DNA of 64,000 bases. It comes from Panagrolaimus kolymaensis (lineage: Eukaryota > Nematoda > Chromadorea > Rhabditida > Panagrolaimidae). The translations under genes and the position numbers were made by a program. Shown in pieces: positions 40,965 to 55,900 of this stretch. The notes beneath the pieces were generated by a model that saw only the letters and a program-made list of their open reading frames with translations, did no database searches and was not told where the DNA came from. Each line of letters opens with the position of its first letter. The first letter of the stretch is position 1. The stretch is taken from contig JAJQJQ010000036.1 of assembly GCA_028622995.1 (NCBI GenBank), positions 2,232,001 to 2,296,000 on the forward strand. Reading direction: 5' to 3'.

Positions 40965-43900
40965 TTATTTTTATAATTTATTAAAGCGTTTCATTGTTGA
41001 AAGATTGAATCTAAATTTTACGAAAAATTTCTAAAACGCAGGTTTCAATAGTTTTGATATGCCTGGATCGAAAAAAACATAAATTTCCTTGCTGTATTTT
41101 CATTTTTATAATTAAAGAAAGCGTTTCATTGTTGAAAGATTGAATCTAAATTTTACAAAAAATTTCTAAAACGCAGGTTTCAATAGTATTGATATGCCTG
41201 GATCGAACCAAACTAATTTTTCTTGCAGTAATATTATTTTTATAATTTATTAAAGCGTTTCATTGTTGAAAGATTGAATCTAAATTTTACAAAAAATTTC
41301 TAAAACGCAGGTTTCAATAGTATTGATATGCCTGGATCGAACCAAACTAATTTTTCTTGCAGTAATATTATTTTTATAATTAAAGAAAGCGTTTCATTGT
41401 TGAAAGATTGAATCTAAATTTTACAAAAAATTTCTAAAACGCAGGTTTCAATAGTATTGATATGCCTGGATCGAACCAAACTAATTTTTCTTGCAGTAAT
41501 ATTATTTTTATAATTTATTAAAGCGTTTCATTGTTGAAAGATTGAATCTAAATTTTACAAAAAATTTCTAAAACGCAGGTTTCAATAGTATTGATATGCC
41601 TGGATCGAACCAAACTAATTTTTCTTGCAGTAATATTATTTTTATAATTAAAGAAAGCGTTTCATTGTTGAAAGATTGAATCTAAATTTTACAAAAAATT
41701 TCTAAAACGCAGGTTTCAATAGTATTGATATGCCTGGATCGAACCAAACTAATTTTTCTTGCAGTAATATTATTTTTATAATTTATTAAAGCGTTTCATT
41801 GTTGAAAGATTGAATCTAAATTTTACGAAAAATTTCTAAAACGCAGGTTTCAATAGTTTTGATATGCCTGGATCGAAAAAAACATAAATTTCCTTGCTGT
41901 ATTTTCATTTTTATAATTAAAGAAAGCGTTTCATTGTTGAAAGATTGAATCTAAATTTTACAAAAAATTTCTAAAACGCAGGTTTCAATAGTATTGATAT
42001 GCCTGGATCGAACCAAACTAATTTTTCTTGCAGTAATATTATTTTTATAATTTATTAAAGCGTTTCATTGTTGAAAGATTGAATCTAAATTTTACGAAAA
42101 ATTTCTAAAACGCAGGTTTCAATAGTTTTGATATGCCTGGATCGAAAAAAACATAAATTTCCTTGCTGTATTTTCATTTTTATAATTAAAGAAAGCGTTT
42201 CATTGTTGAAAGATTGAATCTAAATTTTACAAAAAATTTCTAAAACGCAGGTTTCAATAGTATTGATATGCCTGGATCGAACCAAACTAATTTTTCTTGC
42301 AGTAATATTATTTTTATAATTTATTAAAGCGTTTCATTGTTGAAAGATTGAATCTAAATTTTACAAAAAATTTCTAAAACGCAGGTTTCAATAGTATTGA
42401 TATGCCTGGATCGAACCAAACTAATTTTTCTTGCAGTAATATTATTTTTATAATTTATTAAAGCGTTTCATTGTTGAAAGATTGAATCTAAATTTTACAA
42501 AAAATTTCTAAAACGCAGGTTTCAATAGTTTTGATATGCCTGGATCGAAAAAAACATAAATTTCCTTGCTGTATTTTCATTTTTATAATTAAAGAAAGCG
42601 TTTCATTGTTGAAAGATTGAATCTAAATTTTACAAAAAATTTCTAAAACGGAGGTTTCAATAGTTTTGATATGCCTGGATCGAACCAAACTAATTTTTCT
42701 TGCAGTAATATTATTTTTATAATTTATTAAAGCGTTTCATTGTTGAAAGATTGAATCTAAATTTTACAAAAAATTTCTAAAACGCTGGTTTCAATAGTAT
42801 TGATATGCCTGGATCGAAAAAAACATAAATTTCCTTGCTGTATTTTCATTTTTATAATTAAAGAAAGCGTTTCATTGTTGAAAGATTGAATCTAAATTTT
42901 ACAAAAAATTTCTAAAACGCTGGTTTCAATAGTATTGATATGCCTGGATCGAAAAAAACATAAATTTCCTTGCTGTATTTTCATTTTTATAATTAAAGAA
43001 AGCGTTTCATTGTTGAAAGATTGAATCTAAATTTTACAAAAAATTTCTAAAACGGAGGTTTCAATAGTTTTGATATGCCTGGATCGAACCAAACTAATTT
43101 TTCTTGCAGTAATATTATTTTTATAATTTATTAAAGCGTTTCATTGTTGAAAGATTGAATCTAAATTTTACAAAAAATTTCTAAAACGCAGGTTTCAATA
43201 GTTTTGATATGCCTGGATCGAAAAAAACATAAATTTCCTTGCTGTATTTTCATTTTTATAATTAAAGAAAGCGTTTCATTGTTGAAAGATTGAATCTAAA
43301 TTTTACAAAAAATTTCTAAAACGCAGGTTTCAATAGTATTGATATGCCTGGATCGAACCAAACTAATTTTTCTTGCAGTAATATTATTTTTATAATTTAT
43401 TAAAGCGTTTCATTGTTGAAAGATTGAATCTAAATTTTACAAAAAATTTCTAAAACGCAGGTTTCAATAGTTTTGATATGCCTGGATCGAAAAAAACATA
43501 AATTTCCTTGCTGTATTTTCATTTTTATAATTAAAGAAAGCGTTTCATTGTTGAAAGATTGAATCTAAATTTTACAAAAAATTTCTAAAACGGAGGTTTC
43601 AATAGTTTTGATATGCCTGGATCGAAAAAAACATAAATTTCCTTGCTGTATTTTCATTTTTATAATTAAAGAAAGCGTTTCATTGTTGAAAGATTGAATC
43701 TAAATTTTACAAAAAATTTCTAAAACGCAGGTTTCAATAGTATTGATATGCCTGGATCGAACCAAACTAATTTTTCTTGCAGTAATATTATTTTTATAAT
43801 TTATTAAAGCGTTTCATTGTTGAAAGATTGAATCTAAATTTTACAAAAAATTTCTAAAACGCAGGTTTCAATAGTATTGATATGCCTGGATCGAACCAAA

Positions 43901-46900
43901 CTAATTTTTCTTGCAGTAATATTATTTTTATAATTTATTAAAGCGTTTCATTGTTGAAAGATTGAATCTAAATTTTACAAAAAATTTCTAAAACGCAGGT
44001 TTCAATAGTTTTGATATGCCTGGATCGAAAAAAACATAAATTTCCTTGCTGTATTTTCATTTTTATAATTAAAGAAAGCGTTTCATTGTTGAAAGATTGA
44101 ATCTAAATTTTACAAAAAATTTCTAAAACGGAGGTTTCAATAGTTTTGATATGCCTGGATCGAAAAAAACATAAATTTCCTTGCTGTATTTTCATTTTTA
44201 TAATTAAAGAAAGCGTTTCATTGTTGAAAGATTGAATCTAAATTTTACAAAAAATTTCTAAAACGCAGGTTTCAATAGTATTGATATGCCTGGATCGAAC
44301 CAAACTAATTTTTCTTGCAGTAATATTATTTTTATAATTTATTAAAGCGTTTCATTGTTGAAAGATTGAATCTAAATTTTACAAAAAATTTCTAAAACGC
44401 AGGTTTCAATAGTATTGATATGCCTGGATCGAACCAAACTAATTTTTCTTGCAGTAATATTATTTTTATAATTTATTAAAGCGTTTCATTGTTGAAAGAT
44501 TGAATCTAAATTTTACAAAAAATTTCTAAAACGCAGGTTTCAATAGTATTGATATGCCTGGATCGAACCAAACTAATTTTTCTTGCAGTAATATTATTTT
44601 TATAATTTATTAAAGCGTTTCATTGTTGAAAGATTGAATCTAAATTTTACAAAAAATTTCTAAAACGCAGGTTTCAATAGTATTGATATGCCTGGATCGA
44701 ACCAAACTAATTTTTCTTGCAGTAATATTATTTTTATAATTTATTAAAGCGTTTCATTGTTGAAAGATTGAATCTAAATTTTACAAAAAATTTCTAAAAC
44801 GCAGGTTTCAATAGTTTTGATATGCCTGGATCGAAAAAAACATAAATTTCCTTGCTGTATTTTCATTTTTATAATTAAAGAAAGCGTTTCATTGTTGAAA
44901 GATTGAATCTAAATTTTACAAAAAATTTCGAAAACGCAGGTTTCAATAGTTTTGATATGCCTGGATCGAAAAAAACATAAATTTCCTTGCTGTATTTTCA
45001 TTTTTATAATTATAGAAAGCGTTTCATTGTTGAAAGATTGAATCTAAATTTTACAAAAAATTTCTAAAACGGAGGTTTCAATAGTTTTGATATGCCTGGA
45101 TCGAAAAAAACATAAATTTCCTTGCTGTATTTTCATTTTTATAATTAAAGAAAGCGTTTCATTGTTGAAAGATTGAATCTAAATTTTACAAAAAATTTCT
45201 AAAACGCAGGTTTCAATAGTATTGATATGCCTGGATCGAACCAAACTAATTTTTCTTGCAGTAATATTATTTTTATAATTTATTAAAGCGTTTCATTGTT
45301 GAAAGATTGAATCTAAATTTTACAAAAAATTTCTAAAACGCAGGTTTCAATAGTATTGATATGCCTGGATCGAACCAAACTAATTTTTCTTGCAGTAATA
45401 TTATTTTTATAATTTATTAAAGCGTTTCATTGTTGAAAGATTGAATCTAAATTTTACAAAAAATTTCTAAAACGCAGGTTTCAATAGTTTTGATATGCCT
45501 GGATCGAAAAAAACATAAATTTTCTTGCTGTATTTTCATTTTTATAATTAAAGAAAGCGTTTCATTGTTGAAAGATTGAATCTAAATTTTACAAAAAATT
45601 TCTAAAACGCAGGTTTCAATAGTATTGATATGCCTGGATCGAACCAAACTAATTTTTCTTGCAGTAATATTATTTTTATAATTTATTAAAGCGTTTCATT
45701 GTTGAAAGATTGAATCTAAATTTTACAAAAAATTTCTAAAACGCAGGTTTCAATAGTTTTGATATGCCTGGATCGAAAAAAACATAAATTTCCTTGCTGT
45801 ATTTTCATTTTTATAATTAAAGAAAGCGTTTCATTGTTGAAAGATTGAATCTAAATTTTACAAAAAATTTCTAAAACGGGGGTTTCAATAGTTTTGATAT
45901 GCCTGGATCGAAAAAAACATAAATTTCCTTGCTGTATTTTCATTTTTATAATTAAAGAAAGCGTTTCATTGTTGAAAGATTGAATCTAAATTTTACAAAC
46001 TATTTCTAAAACGCAGGTTTCAATAGTTTTGATATGCCTGGATCGAACCAAACTAATTTTTCTTGCAGTAATATTATTTTTATAATTTATTAAAGCGTTT
46101 CATTGTTGAAAGATTGAATCTAAATTTTACAAAAAATTTCTAAAACGCAGGTTTCAATAGTATTGATATGCCTGGATCGAACCAAACTAATTTTTCTTGC
46201 AGTAATATTATTTTTATAATTTATTAAAGCGTTTCATTGTTGAAAGATTGAATCTAAATTTTACAAACTATTTCTAAAACGCAGGTTTCAATAGTTTTGA
46301 TATGCCTGGATCGAACCAAACTAATTTTTCTTGCAGTAATATTATTTTTATAATTTATTAAAGCGTTTCATTGTTGAAAGATTGAATCTAAATTTTACAA
46401 AAAATTTCTAAAACGCAGGTTTCAATAGTTTTGATATGCCTGGATCGAAAAAAACATAAATTTCCTTGCTGTATTTTCATTTTTATAATTAAAGAAAGCG
46501 TTTCATTGTTGAAAGATTGAATCTAAATTTTACAAACTATTTCTAAAACGCAGGTTTCAATAGTTTTGATATGCCTGGATCGAACCAAACTAATTTTTCT
46601 TGCAGTAATATTATTTTTATAATTTATTAAAGCGTTTCATTGTTGAAAGATTGAATCTAAATTTTACAAAAAATTTCTAAAACGCAGGTTTCAATAGTTT
46701 TGATATGCCTGGATCGAAAAAAACATAAATTTCCTTGCTGTATTTTCATTTTTATAATTAAAGAAAGCGTTTCATTGTTGAAAGATTGAATCTAAATTTT
46801 ACAAACTATTTCTAAAACGCAGGTTTCAATAGTTTTGATATGCCTGGATCGAAAAAAACATAAATTTCCTTGCTGTATTTTCATTTTTATAATTAAAGAA

Positions 46901-49900
46901 AGCGTTTCATTGTTGAAAGATTGAATCTAAATTTTACAAACTATTTCTAAAACGCAGGTTTCAATAGTTTTGATATGCCTGGATCGAACCAAACTAATTT
47001 TTCTTGCAGTAATATTATTTTTATAATTTATTAAAGCGTTTCATTGTTGAAAGATTGAATCTAAATTTTACAAAAAATTTCTAAAACGCAGGTTTCAATA
47101 GTTTTGATATGCCTGGATCGAAAAAAACATAAATTTCCTTGCTGTATTTTCATTTTTATAATTAAAGAAAGCGTTTCATTGTTGAAAGATTGAATCTAAA
47201 TTTTACAAACTATTTCTAAAACGCAGGTTTCAATAGTTTTGATATGCCTGGATCGAACCAAACTAATTTTTCTTGCAGTAATATTATTTTTATAATTTAT
47301 TAAAGCGTTTCATTGTTGAAAGATTGAATCTAAATTTTACAAAAAATTTCTAAAACGCAGGTTTCAATAGTTTTGATATGCCTGGATCGAAAAAAACATA
47401 AATTTCCTTGCTGTATTTTCATTTTTATAATTAAAGAAAGCGTTTCATTGTTGAAAGATTGAATCTAAATTTTACAAAAAATTTCTAAAACGCAGGTTTC
47501 AATAGTATTGATATGCCTGGATCGAACCAAACTAATTTTTCTTGCAGTAATATTATTTTTATAATTTATTAAAGCGTTTCATTGTTGAAAGATTGAATCT
47601 AAATTTTACAAAAAATTTCTAAAACGCAGGTTTCAATAGTATTGATATGCCTGGATCGAAAAAAACATAAATTTCCTTGCTGTATTTTCATTTTTATAAT
47701 TAAAGAAAGCGTTTCATTGTTGAAAGATTGAATCTAAATTTTACAAACTATTTCTAAAACGCAGGTTTCAATAGTTTTGATATGCCTGGATCGAACCAAA
47801 CTAATTTTTCTTGCAGTAATATTATTTTTATAATTTATTAAAGCGTTTCATTGTTGAAAGATTGAATCTAAATTTTACAAAAAATTTCTAAAACGCAGGT
47901 TTCAATAGTTTTGATATGCCTGGATCGAAAAAAACATAAATTTCCTTGCTGTATTTTCATTTTTATAATTAAAGAAAGCGTTTCATTGTTGAAAGATTGA
48001 ATCTAAATTTTACAAAAAATTTCTAAAACGCAGGTTTCAATAGTATTGATATGCCTGGATCGAACCAAACTAATTTTTCTTGCAGTAATATTATTTTTAT
48101 AATTTATTAAAGCGTTTCATTGTTGAAAGATTGAATCTAAATTTTACAAAAAATTTCTAAAACGCAGGTTTCAATAGTTTTGATATGCCTGGATCGAAAA
48201 AAACATAAATTTCCTTGCTGTATTTTCATTTTTATAATTAAAGAAAGCGTTTCATTGTTGAAAGATTGAATCTAAATTTTACAAACTATTTCTAAAACGC
48301 AGGTTTCAATAGTTTTGATATGCCTGGATCGAACCAAACTAATTTTTCTTGCAGTAATATTATTTTTATAATTAAAGAAAGCGTTTCATTGTTGAAAGAT
48401 TGAATCTAAATTTTACAAAAAATTTCTAAAACGCAGGTTTCAATAGTATTGATATGCCTGGATCGAACCAAACTAATTTTTCTTGCAGTAATATTATTTT
48501 TATAATTTATTAAAGCGTTTCATTGTTGAAAGATTGAATCTAAATTTTACAAAAAATTTCTAAAACGCAGGTTTCAATATTTTTGATATGCCTGGATCGA
48601 AAAAAACATAAATTTCCTTGCTGTATTTTCATTTTTATAATTAAAGAAAGCGTTTCATTGTTGAAAGATTGAATCTAAATTTTACAAAAAATTTCTAAAA
48701 CGCAGGTTTCAATAGTTTTGATATGCCTGGATCGAAAAAAACATAAATTTCCTTGCTGTATTTTCTTTTTTATAATTAAAGAAAGCGTTTCATTGTTGAA
48801 AGATTGAATCTAAATTTTACAAACTATTTCTAAAACGCAGGTTTCAATAGTTTTGATATGCCTGGATCGAACCAAACTAATTTTTCTTGCAGTAATATTA
48901 TTTTTATAATTAAAGAAATGCAGTAATATTATTTTTATAATTTATTAAAGCGTTTCATTGTTGAAAGATTGAATCTAAATTTTACAAAAAATTTCTAAAA
49001 CGCAGGTTTCAATAGTATTGATATGCCTGGATCGAACCAAACTAATTTTTCTTGCAGTAATATTATTTTTATAATTTATTAAAGCGTTTCATTGTTGAAA
49101 GATTGAATCTAAATTTTACAAAAAATTTCTAAAACGCAGGTTTCAATAGTTTTGATATGCCTGGATCGAAAAAAACATAAATTTCCTTGCAGTAATATTA
49201 TTTTTATAATTTATTAAAGCGTTTCATTGTTGAAAGATTGAATCTAAATTTTACAAAAAATTTCTAAAACGCAGGTTTCAATAGTATTGATATGCCTGGA
49301 TCGAACCAAACTTATTTTTCTTGCAGTAATATTATTTTTATAATATATTAAAGCGTTTCATTGTTGAAAGATTGAATCTAAATTTTACAAAAAATTTCTA
49401 AAACGCAGGTTTCAATAGTTTTGATATGCCTGGATCGAAAAAAACATAAATTTCCTTGCTGTATTTTCATTTTTATAATTAAAGAAAGCGTTTCATTGTT
49501 GAAAGATTGAATCTAAATTTTACAAAAAATTTCTAAAACGGAGGTTTCAATAGTTTTGATATGCCTGGATCGAAAAAAACATAAATTTCCTTGCTGTATT
49601 TTCATTTTTATAATTAAAGAAAGCGTTTCATTGTTGAAAGATTGAATCTAAATTTTACAAAAAATTTCTAAAACGCAGGTTTCAATAGTATTGATATGCC
49701 TGGATCGAACCAAACTAATTTTTCTTGCAGTAATATTATTTTTATAATTTATTAAAGCGTTTCATTGTTGAAAGATTGAATCTAAATTTTACAAAAAATT
49801 TCTAAAACGCAGGTTTCAATAGTTTTGATATGCCTGGATCGAAAAAAACATAAATTTCCTTGCTGTATTTTCATTTTTATAATTAAAGAAAGCGTTTCAT

Positions 49901-52900
49901 TGTTGAAAGATTGAATCTAAATTTTACAAAAAATTTCTAAAACGCAGGTTTCAATAGTTTTGATATGCCTGGATCGAAAAAAACATAAATTTCCTTGCTG
50001 TATTTTCATTTTTATAATTAAAGAAAGCGTTTCATTGTTGAAAGATTGAATCTAAATTTTACAAAAAATTTCTAAAACGCAGGTTTCAATAGTATTGATA
50101 TGCCTGGATCGAACCAAACTTATTTTTCTTGCAGTAATATTATTTTTATAATATATTAAAGCGTTTCATTGTTGAAAGATTGAATCTAAATTTTACAAAA
50201 AATTTCTAAAACGCAGGTTTCAATAGTTTTGATATGCCTGGATCGAAAAAAACATAAATTTCCTTGCTGTATTTTCATTTTTATAATTAAAGAAAGCGTT
50301 TCATTGTTGAAAGATTGAATCTAAATTTTACAAAAAATTTCTAAAACGGAGGTTTCAATAGTTTTGATATGCCTGGATCGAAAAAAACATAAATTTCCTT
50401 GCTGTATTTTCATTTTTATAATTAAAGAAAGCGTTTCATTGTTGAAAGATTGAATCTAAATTTTACAAAAAATTTCTAAAACGCAGGTTTCAATAGTATT
50501 GATATGCCTGGATCGAACCAAACTAATTTTTCTTGCAGTAATATTATTTTTATAATTTATTAAAGCGTTTCATTGTTGAAAGATTGAATCTAAATTTTAC
50601 AAAAAATTTCTAAAACGCAGGTTTCAATAGTTTTGATATGCCTGGATCGAACCAAACTAATTTTTCTTGCAGTAATATTATTTTTATAATTAAAGAAATG
50701 CAGTAATATTATTTTTATAATTTATTAAAGCGTTTCATTGTTGAAAGATTGAATCTAAATTTTACAAAAAATTTCTAAAACGCAGGTTTCAATAGTATTG
50801 ATATGCCTGGATCGAACCAAACTAATTTTTCTTGCAGTAATATTATTTTTATAATTTATTAAAGCGTTTCATTGTTGAAAGATTGAATCTAAATTTTACA
50901 AAAAATTTCTAAAACGCAGGTTTCAATAGTTTTGATATGCCTGGATCGAAAAAAACATAAATTTCCTTGCAGTAATATTATTTTTATAATTTATTAAAGC
51001 GTTTCATTGTTGAAAGATTGAATCTAAATTTTACAAAAAATTTCTAAAACGCAGGTTTCAATAGTATTGATATGCCTGGATCGAACCAAACTTATTTTTC
51101 TTGCAGTAATATTATTTTTATAATATATTAAAGCGTTTCATTGTTGAAAGATTGAATCTAAATTTTACAAAAAATTTCTAAAACGCAGGTTTCAATAGTT
51201 TTGATATGCCTGGATCGAAAAAAACATAAATTTCCTTGCTGTATTTTCATTTTTATAATTAAAGAAAGCGTTTCATTGTTGAAAGATTGAATCTAAATTT
51301 TACAAAAAATTTCTAAAACGGAGGTTTCAATAGTTTTGATATGCCTGGATCGAAAAAAACATAAATTTCCTTGCTGTATTTTCATTTTTATAATTAAAGA
51401 AAGCGTTTCATTGTTGAAAGATTGAATCTAAATTTTACAAAAAATTTCTAAAACGCAGGTTTCAATAGTATTGATATGCCTGGATCGAACCAAACTAATT
51501 TTTCTTGCAGTAATATTATTTTTATAATTTATTAAAGCGTTTCATTGTTGAAAGATTGAATCTAAATTTTACAAAAAATTTCTAAAACGCAGGTTTCAAT
51601 AGTTTTGATATGCCTGGATCGAAAAAAACATAAATTTCCTTGCTGTATTTTCATTTTTATAATTAAAGAAAGCGTTTCATTGTTGAAAGATTGAATCTAA
51701 ATTTTACAAAAAATTTCTAAAACGCAGGTTTCAATAGTTTTGATATGCCTGGATCGAAAAAAACATAAATTTCCTTGCTGTATTTTCATTTTTATAATTA
51801 AAGAAAGCGTTTCATTGTTGAAAGATTGAATCTAAATTTTACAAAAAATTTCTAAAACGGAGGTTTCAATAGTTTTGATATGCCTGGATCGAAAAAAACA
51901 TAAATTTCCTTGCTGTATTTTCATTTTTATAATTAAAGAAAGCGTTTCATTGTTGAAAGATTGAATCTAAATTTTACAAAAAATTTCTAAAACGCAGGTT
52001 TCAATAGTATTGATATGCCTGGATCGAACCAAACTAATTTTTCTTGCAGTAATATTATTTTTATAATTTATTAAAGCGTTTCATTGTTGAAAGATTGAAT
52101 CTAAATTTTACAAAAAATTTCTAAAACGCAGGTTTCAATAGTTTTGATATGCCTGGATCGAAAAAAACATAAATTTCCTTGCTGTATTTTCATTTTTATA
52201 ATTAAAGAAAGCGTTTCATTGTTGAAAGATTGAATCTAAATTTTACAAAAAATTTCTAAAACGGAGGTTTCAATAGTTTTGATATGCCTGGATCGAAAAA
52301 AACATAAATTTCCTTGCTGTATTTTCATTTTTATAATTAAAGAAAGCGTTTCATTGTTGAAAGATTGAATCTAAATTTTACAAAAAATTTCTAAAACGCA
52401 GGTTTCAATAGTATTGATATGCCTGGATCGAACCAAACTTATTTTTCTTGCAGTAATATTATTTTTATAATTTATTAAAGCGTTTCATTGTTGAAAGATT
52501 GAATCTAAATTTTACAAAAAATTTCTAAAACGCAGGTTTCAATAGTTTTGATATGCCTGGATCGAACCAAACTTATTTTTCTTGCAGTAATATTATTTTT
52601 ATAATATATTAAAGCGTTTCATTGTTGAAAGATTGAATCTAAATTTTACAAAAAATTTCTAAAACGCAGGTTTCAATAGTTTTGATATGCCTGGATCGAA
52701 AAAAACATAAATTTCCTTGCTGTATTTTCATTTTTATAATTAAAGAAAGCGTTTCATTGTTGAAAGATTGAATCTAAATTTTACAAAAAATTTCTAAAAC
52801 GCAGGTTTCAATAGTATTGATATGCCTGGATCGAACCAAACTTATTTTTCTTGCAGTAATATTATTTTTATAATATATTAAAGCGTTTCATTGTTGAAAG

Positions 52901-55900
52901 ATTGAATCTAAATTTTACAAAAAATTTCTAAAACGCAGGTTTCAATAGTTTTGATATGCCTGGATCGAAAAAAACATAAATTTCCTTGCTGTATTTTCAT
53001 TTTTATAATTAAAGAAAGCGTTTCATTGTTGAAAGATTGAATCTAAATTTTACAAACTATTTCTAAAACGCAGGTTTCAATAGTTTTGATATGCCTGGAT
53101 CGAACCAAACTAATTTTTCTTGCAGTAATATTATTTTTATAATTTATTAAAGCGTTTCATTGTTGAAAGATTGAATCTAAATTTTACAAAAAATTTCTAA
53201 AACGCAGGTTTCAATAGTATTGATATGCCTGGATCGAACCAAACTAATTTTTCTTGCAGTAATATTATTTTTATAATTTATTAAAGCGTTTCATTGTTGA
53301 AAGATTGAATCTAAATTTTACAAAAAATTTCTAAAACGCAGGTTTCAATAGTTTTGATATGCCTGGATCGAAAAAAACATAAATTTCCTTGCAGTAATAT
53401 TATTTTTATAATTTATTAAAGCGTTTCATTGTTGAAAGATTGAATCTAAATTTTACAAAAAATTTCTAAAACGCAGGTTTCAATAGTATTGATATGCCTG
53501 GATCGAACCAAACTTATTTTTCTTGCAGTAATATTATTTTTATAATATATTAAAGCGTTTCATTGTTGAAAGATTGAATCTAAATTTTACAAAAAATTTC
53601 TAAAACGCAGGTTTCAATAGTTTTGATATGCCTGGATCGAAAAAAACATAAATTTCCTTGCTGTATTTTCATTTTTATAATTAAAGAAAGCGTTTCATTG
53701 TTGAAAGATTGAATCTAAATTTTACAAAAAATTTCTAAAACGCAGGTTTCAATAGTATTGATATGCCTGGATCGAACCAAACTAATTTTTCTTGCAGTAA
53801 TATTATTTTTATAATTAAAGAAAGCGTTTCATTGTTGAAAGATTGAATCTAAATTTTACAAAAAATTTCTAAAACGGAGGTTTCAATAGTTTTGATATGC
53901 CTGGATCGAAAAAAACATAAATTTCCTTGCTGTATTTTCATTTTTATAATTAAAGAAAGCGTTTCATTGTTGAAAGATTGAATCTAAATTTTACAAAAAA
54001 TTTCTAAAACGCAGGTTTCAATAGTATTGATATGCCTGGATCGAACCAAACTTATTTTTCTTGCAGTAATATTATTTTTATAATTTATTAAAGCGTTTCA
54101 TTGTTGAAAGATTGAATCTAAATTTTACAAAAAATTTCTAAAACGCAGGTTTCAATAGTTTTGATATGCCTGGATCGAACCAAACTTATTTTTCTTGCAG
54201 TAATATTATTTTTATAATATATTAAAGCGTTTCATTGTTGAAAGATTGAATCTAAATTTTACAAAAAATTTCTAAAACGCAGGTTTCAATAGTTTTGATA
54301 TGCCTGGATCGAAAAAAACATAAATTTCCTTGCTGTATTTTCATTTTTATAATTAAAGAAAGCGTTTCATTGTTGAAAGATTGAATCTAAATTTTACAAA
54401 AAATTTCTAAAACGCAGGTTTCAATAGTATTGATATGCCTGGATCGAACCAAACTTATTTTTCTTGCAGTAATATTATTTTTATAATATATTAAAGCGTT
54501 TCATTGTTGAAAGATTGAATCTAAATTTTACAAAAAATTTCTAAAACGCAGGTTTCAATAGTTTTGATATGCCTGGATCGAAAAAAACATAAATTTCCTT
54601 GCTGTATTTTCATTTTTATAATTAAAGAAAGCGTTTCATTGTTGAAAGATTGAATCTAAATTTTACAAACTATTTCTAAAACGCAGGTTTCAATAGTTTT
54701 GATATGCCTGGATCGAACCAAACTAATTTTTCTTGCAGTAATATTATTTTTATAATTTATTAAAGCGTTTCATTGTTGAAAGATTGAATCTAAATTTTAC
54801 AAAAAATTTCTAAAACGCAGGTTTCAATAGTATTGATATGCCTGGATCGAACCAAACTAATTTTTCTTGCAGTAATATTATTTTTATAATTTATTAAAGC
54901 GTTTCATTGTTGAAAGATTGAATCTAAATTTTACAAAAAATTTCTAAAACGCAGGTTTCAATAGTTTTGATATGCCTGGATCGAAAAAAACATAAATTTC
55001 CTTGCAGTAATATTATTTTTATAATTTATTAAAGCGTTTCATTGTTGAAAGATTGAATCTAAATTTTACAAAAAATTTCTAAAACGCAGGTTTCAATAGT
55101 ATTGATATGCCTGGATCGAACCAAACTTATTTTTCTTGCAGTAATATTATTTTTATAATATATTAAAGCGTTTCATTGTTGAAAGATTGAATCTAAATTT
55201 TACAAAAAATTTCTAAAACGCAGGTTTCAATAGTTTTGATATGCCTGGATCGAAAAAAACATAAATTTCCTTGCTGTATTTTCATTTTTATAATTAAAGA
55301 AAGCGTTTCATTGTTGAAAGATTGAATCTAAATTTTACAAAAAATTTCTAAAACGCAGGTTTCAATAGTATTGATATGCCTGGATCGAACCAAACTAATT
55401 TTTCTTGCAGTAATATTATTTTTATAATTTATTAAAGCGTTTCATTGTTGAAAGATTGAATCTAAATTTTACAAAAAATTTCTAAAACGCAGGTTTCAAT
55501 AGTTTTGATATGCCTGGATCGAAAAAAACATAAATTTCCTTGCTGTATTTTCATTTTTATAATTAAAGAAAGCGTTTCATTGTTGAAAGATTGAATCTAA
55601 ATTTTACAAAAAATTTCTAAAACGCAGGTTTCAATAGTTTTGATATGCATGGATCGAAAAAAACATAAATTTCCTTGCTGTATTTTCATTTTTATAATTA
55701 AAGAAAGCGTTTCATTGTTGAAAGATTGAATCTAAATTTTACAAAAAATTTCTAAAACGCAGGTTTCAATAGTATTGATATGCCTGGATCGAACCAAACT
55801 TATTTTTCTTGCAGTAATATTATTTTTATAATTTATTAAAGCGTTTCATTGTTGAAAGATTGAATCTAAATTTTACAAAAAATTTCTAAAACGCAGGTTT

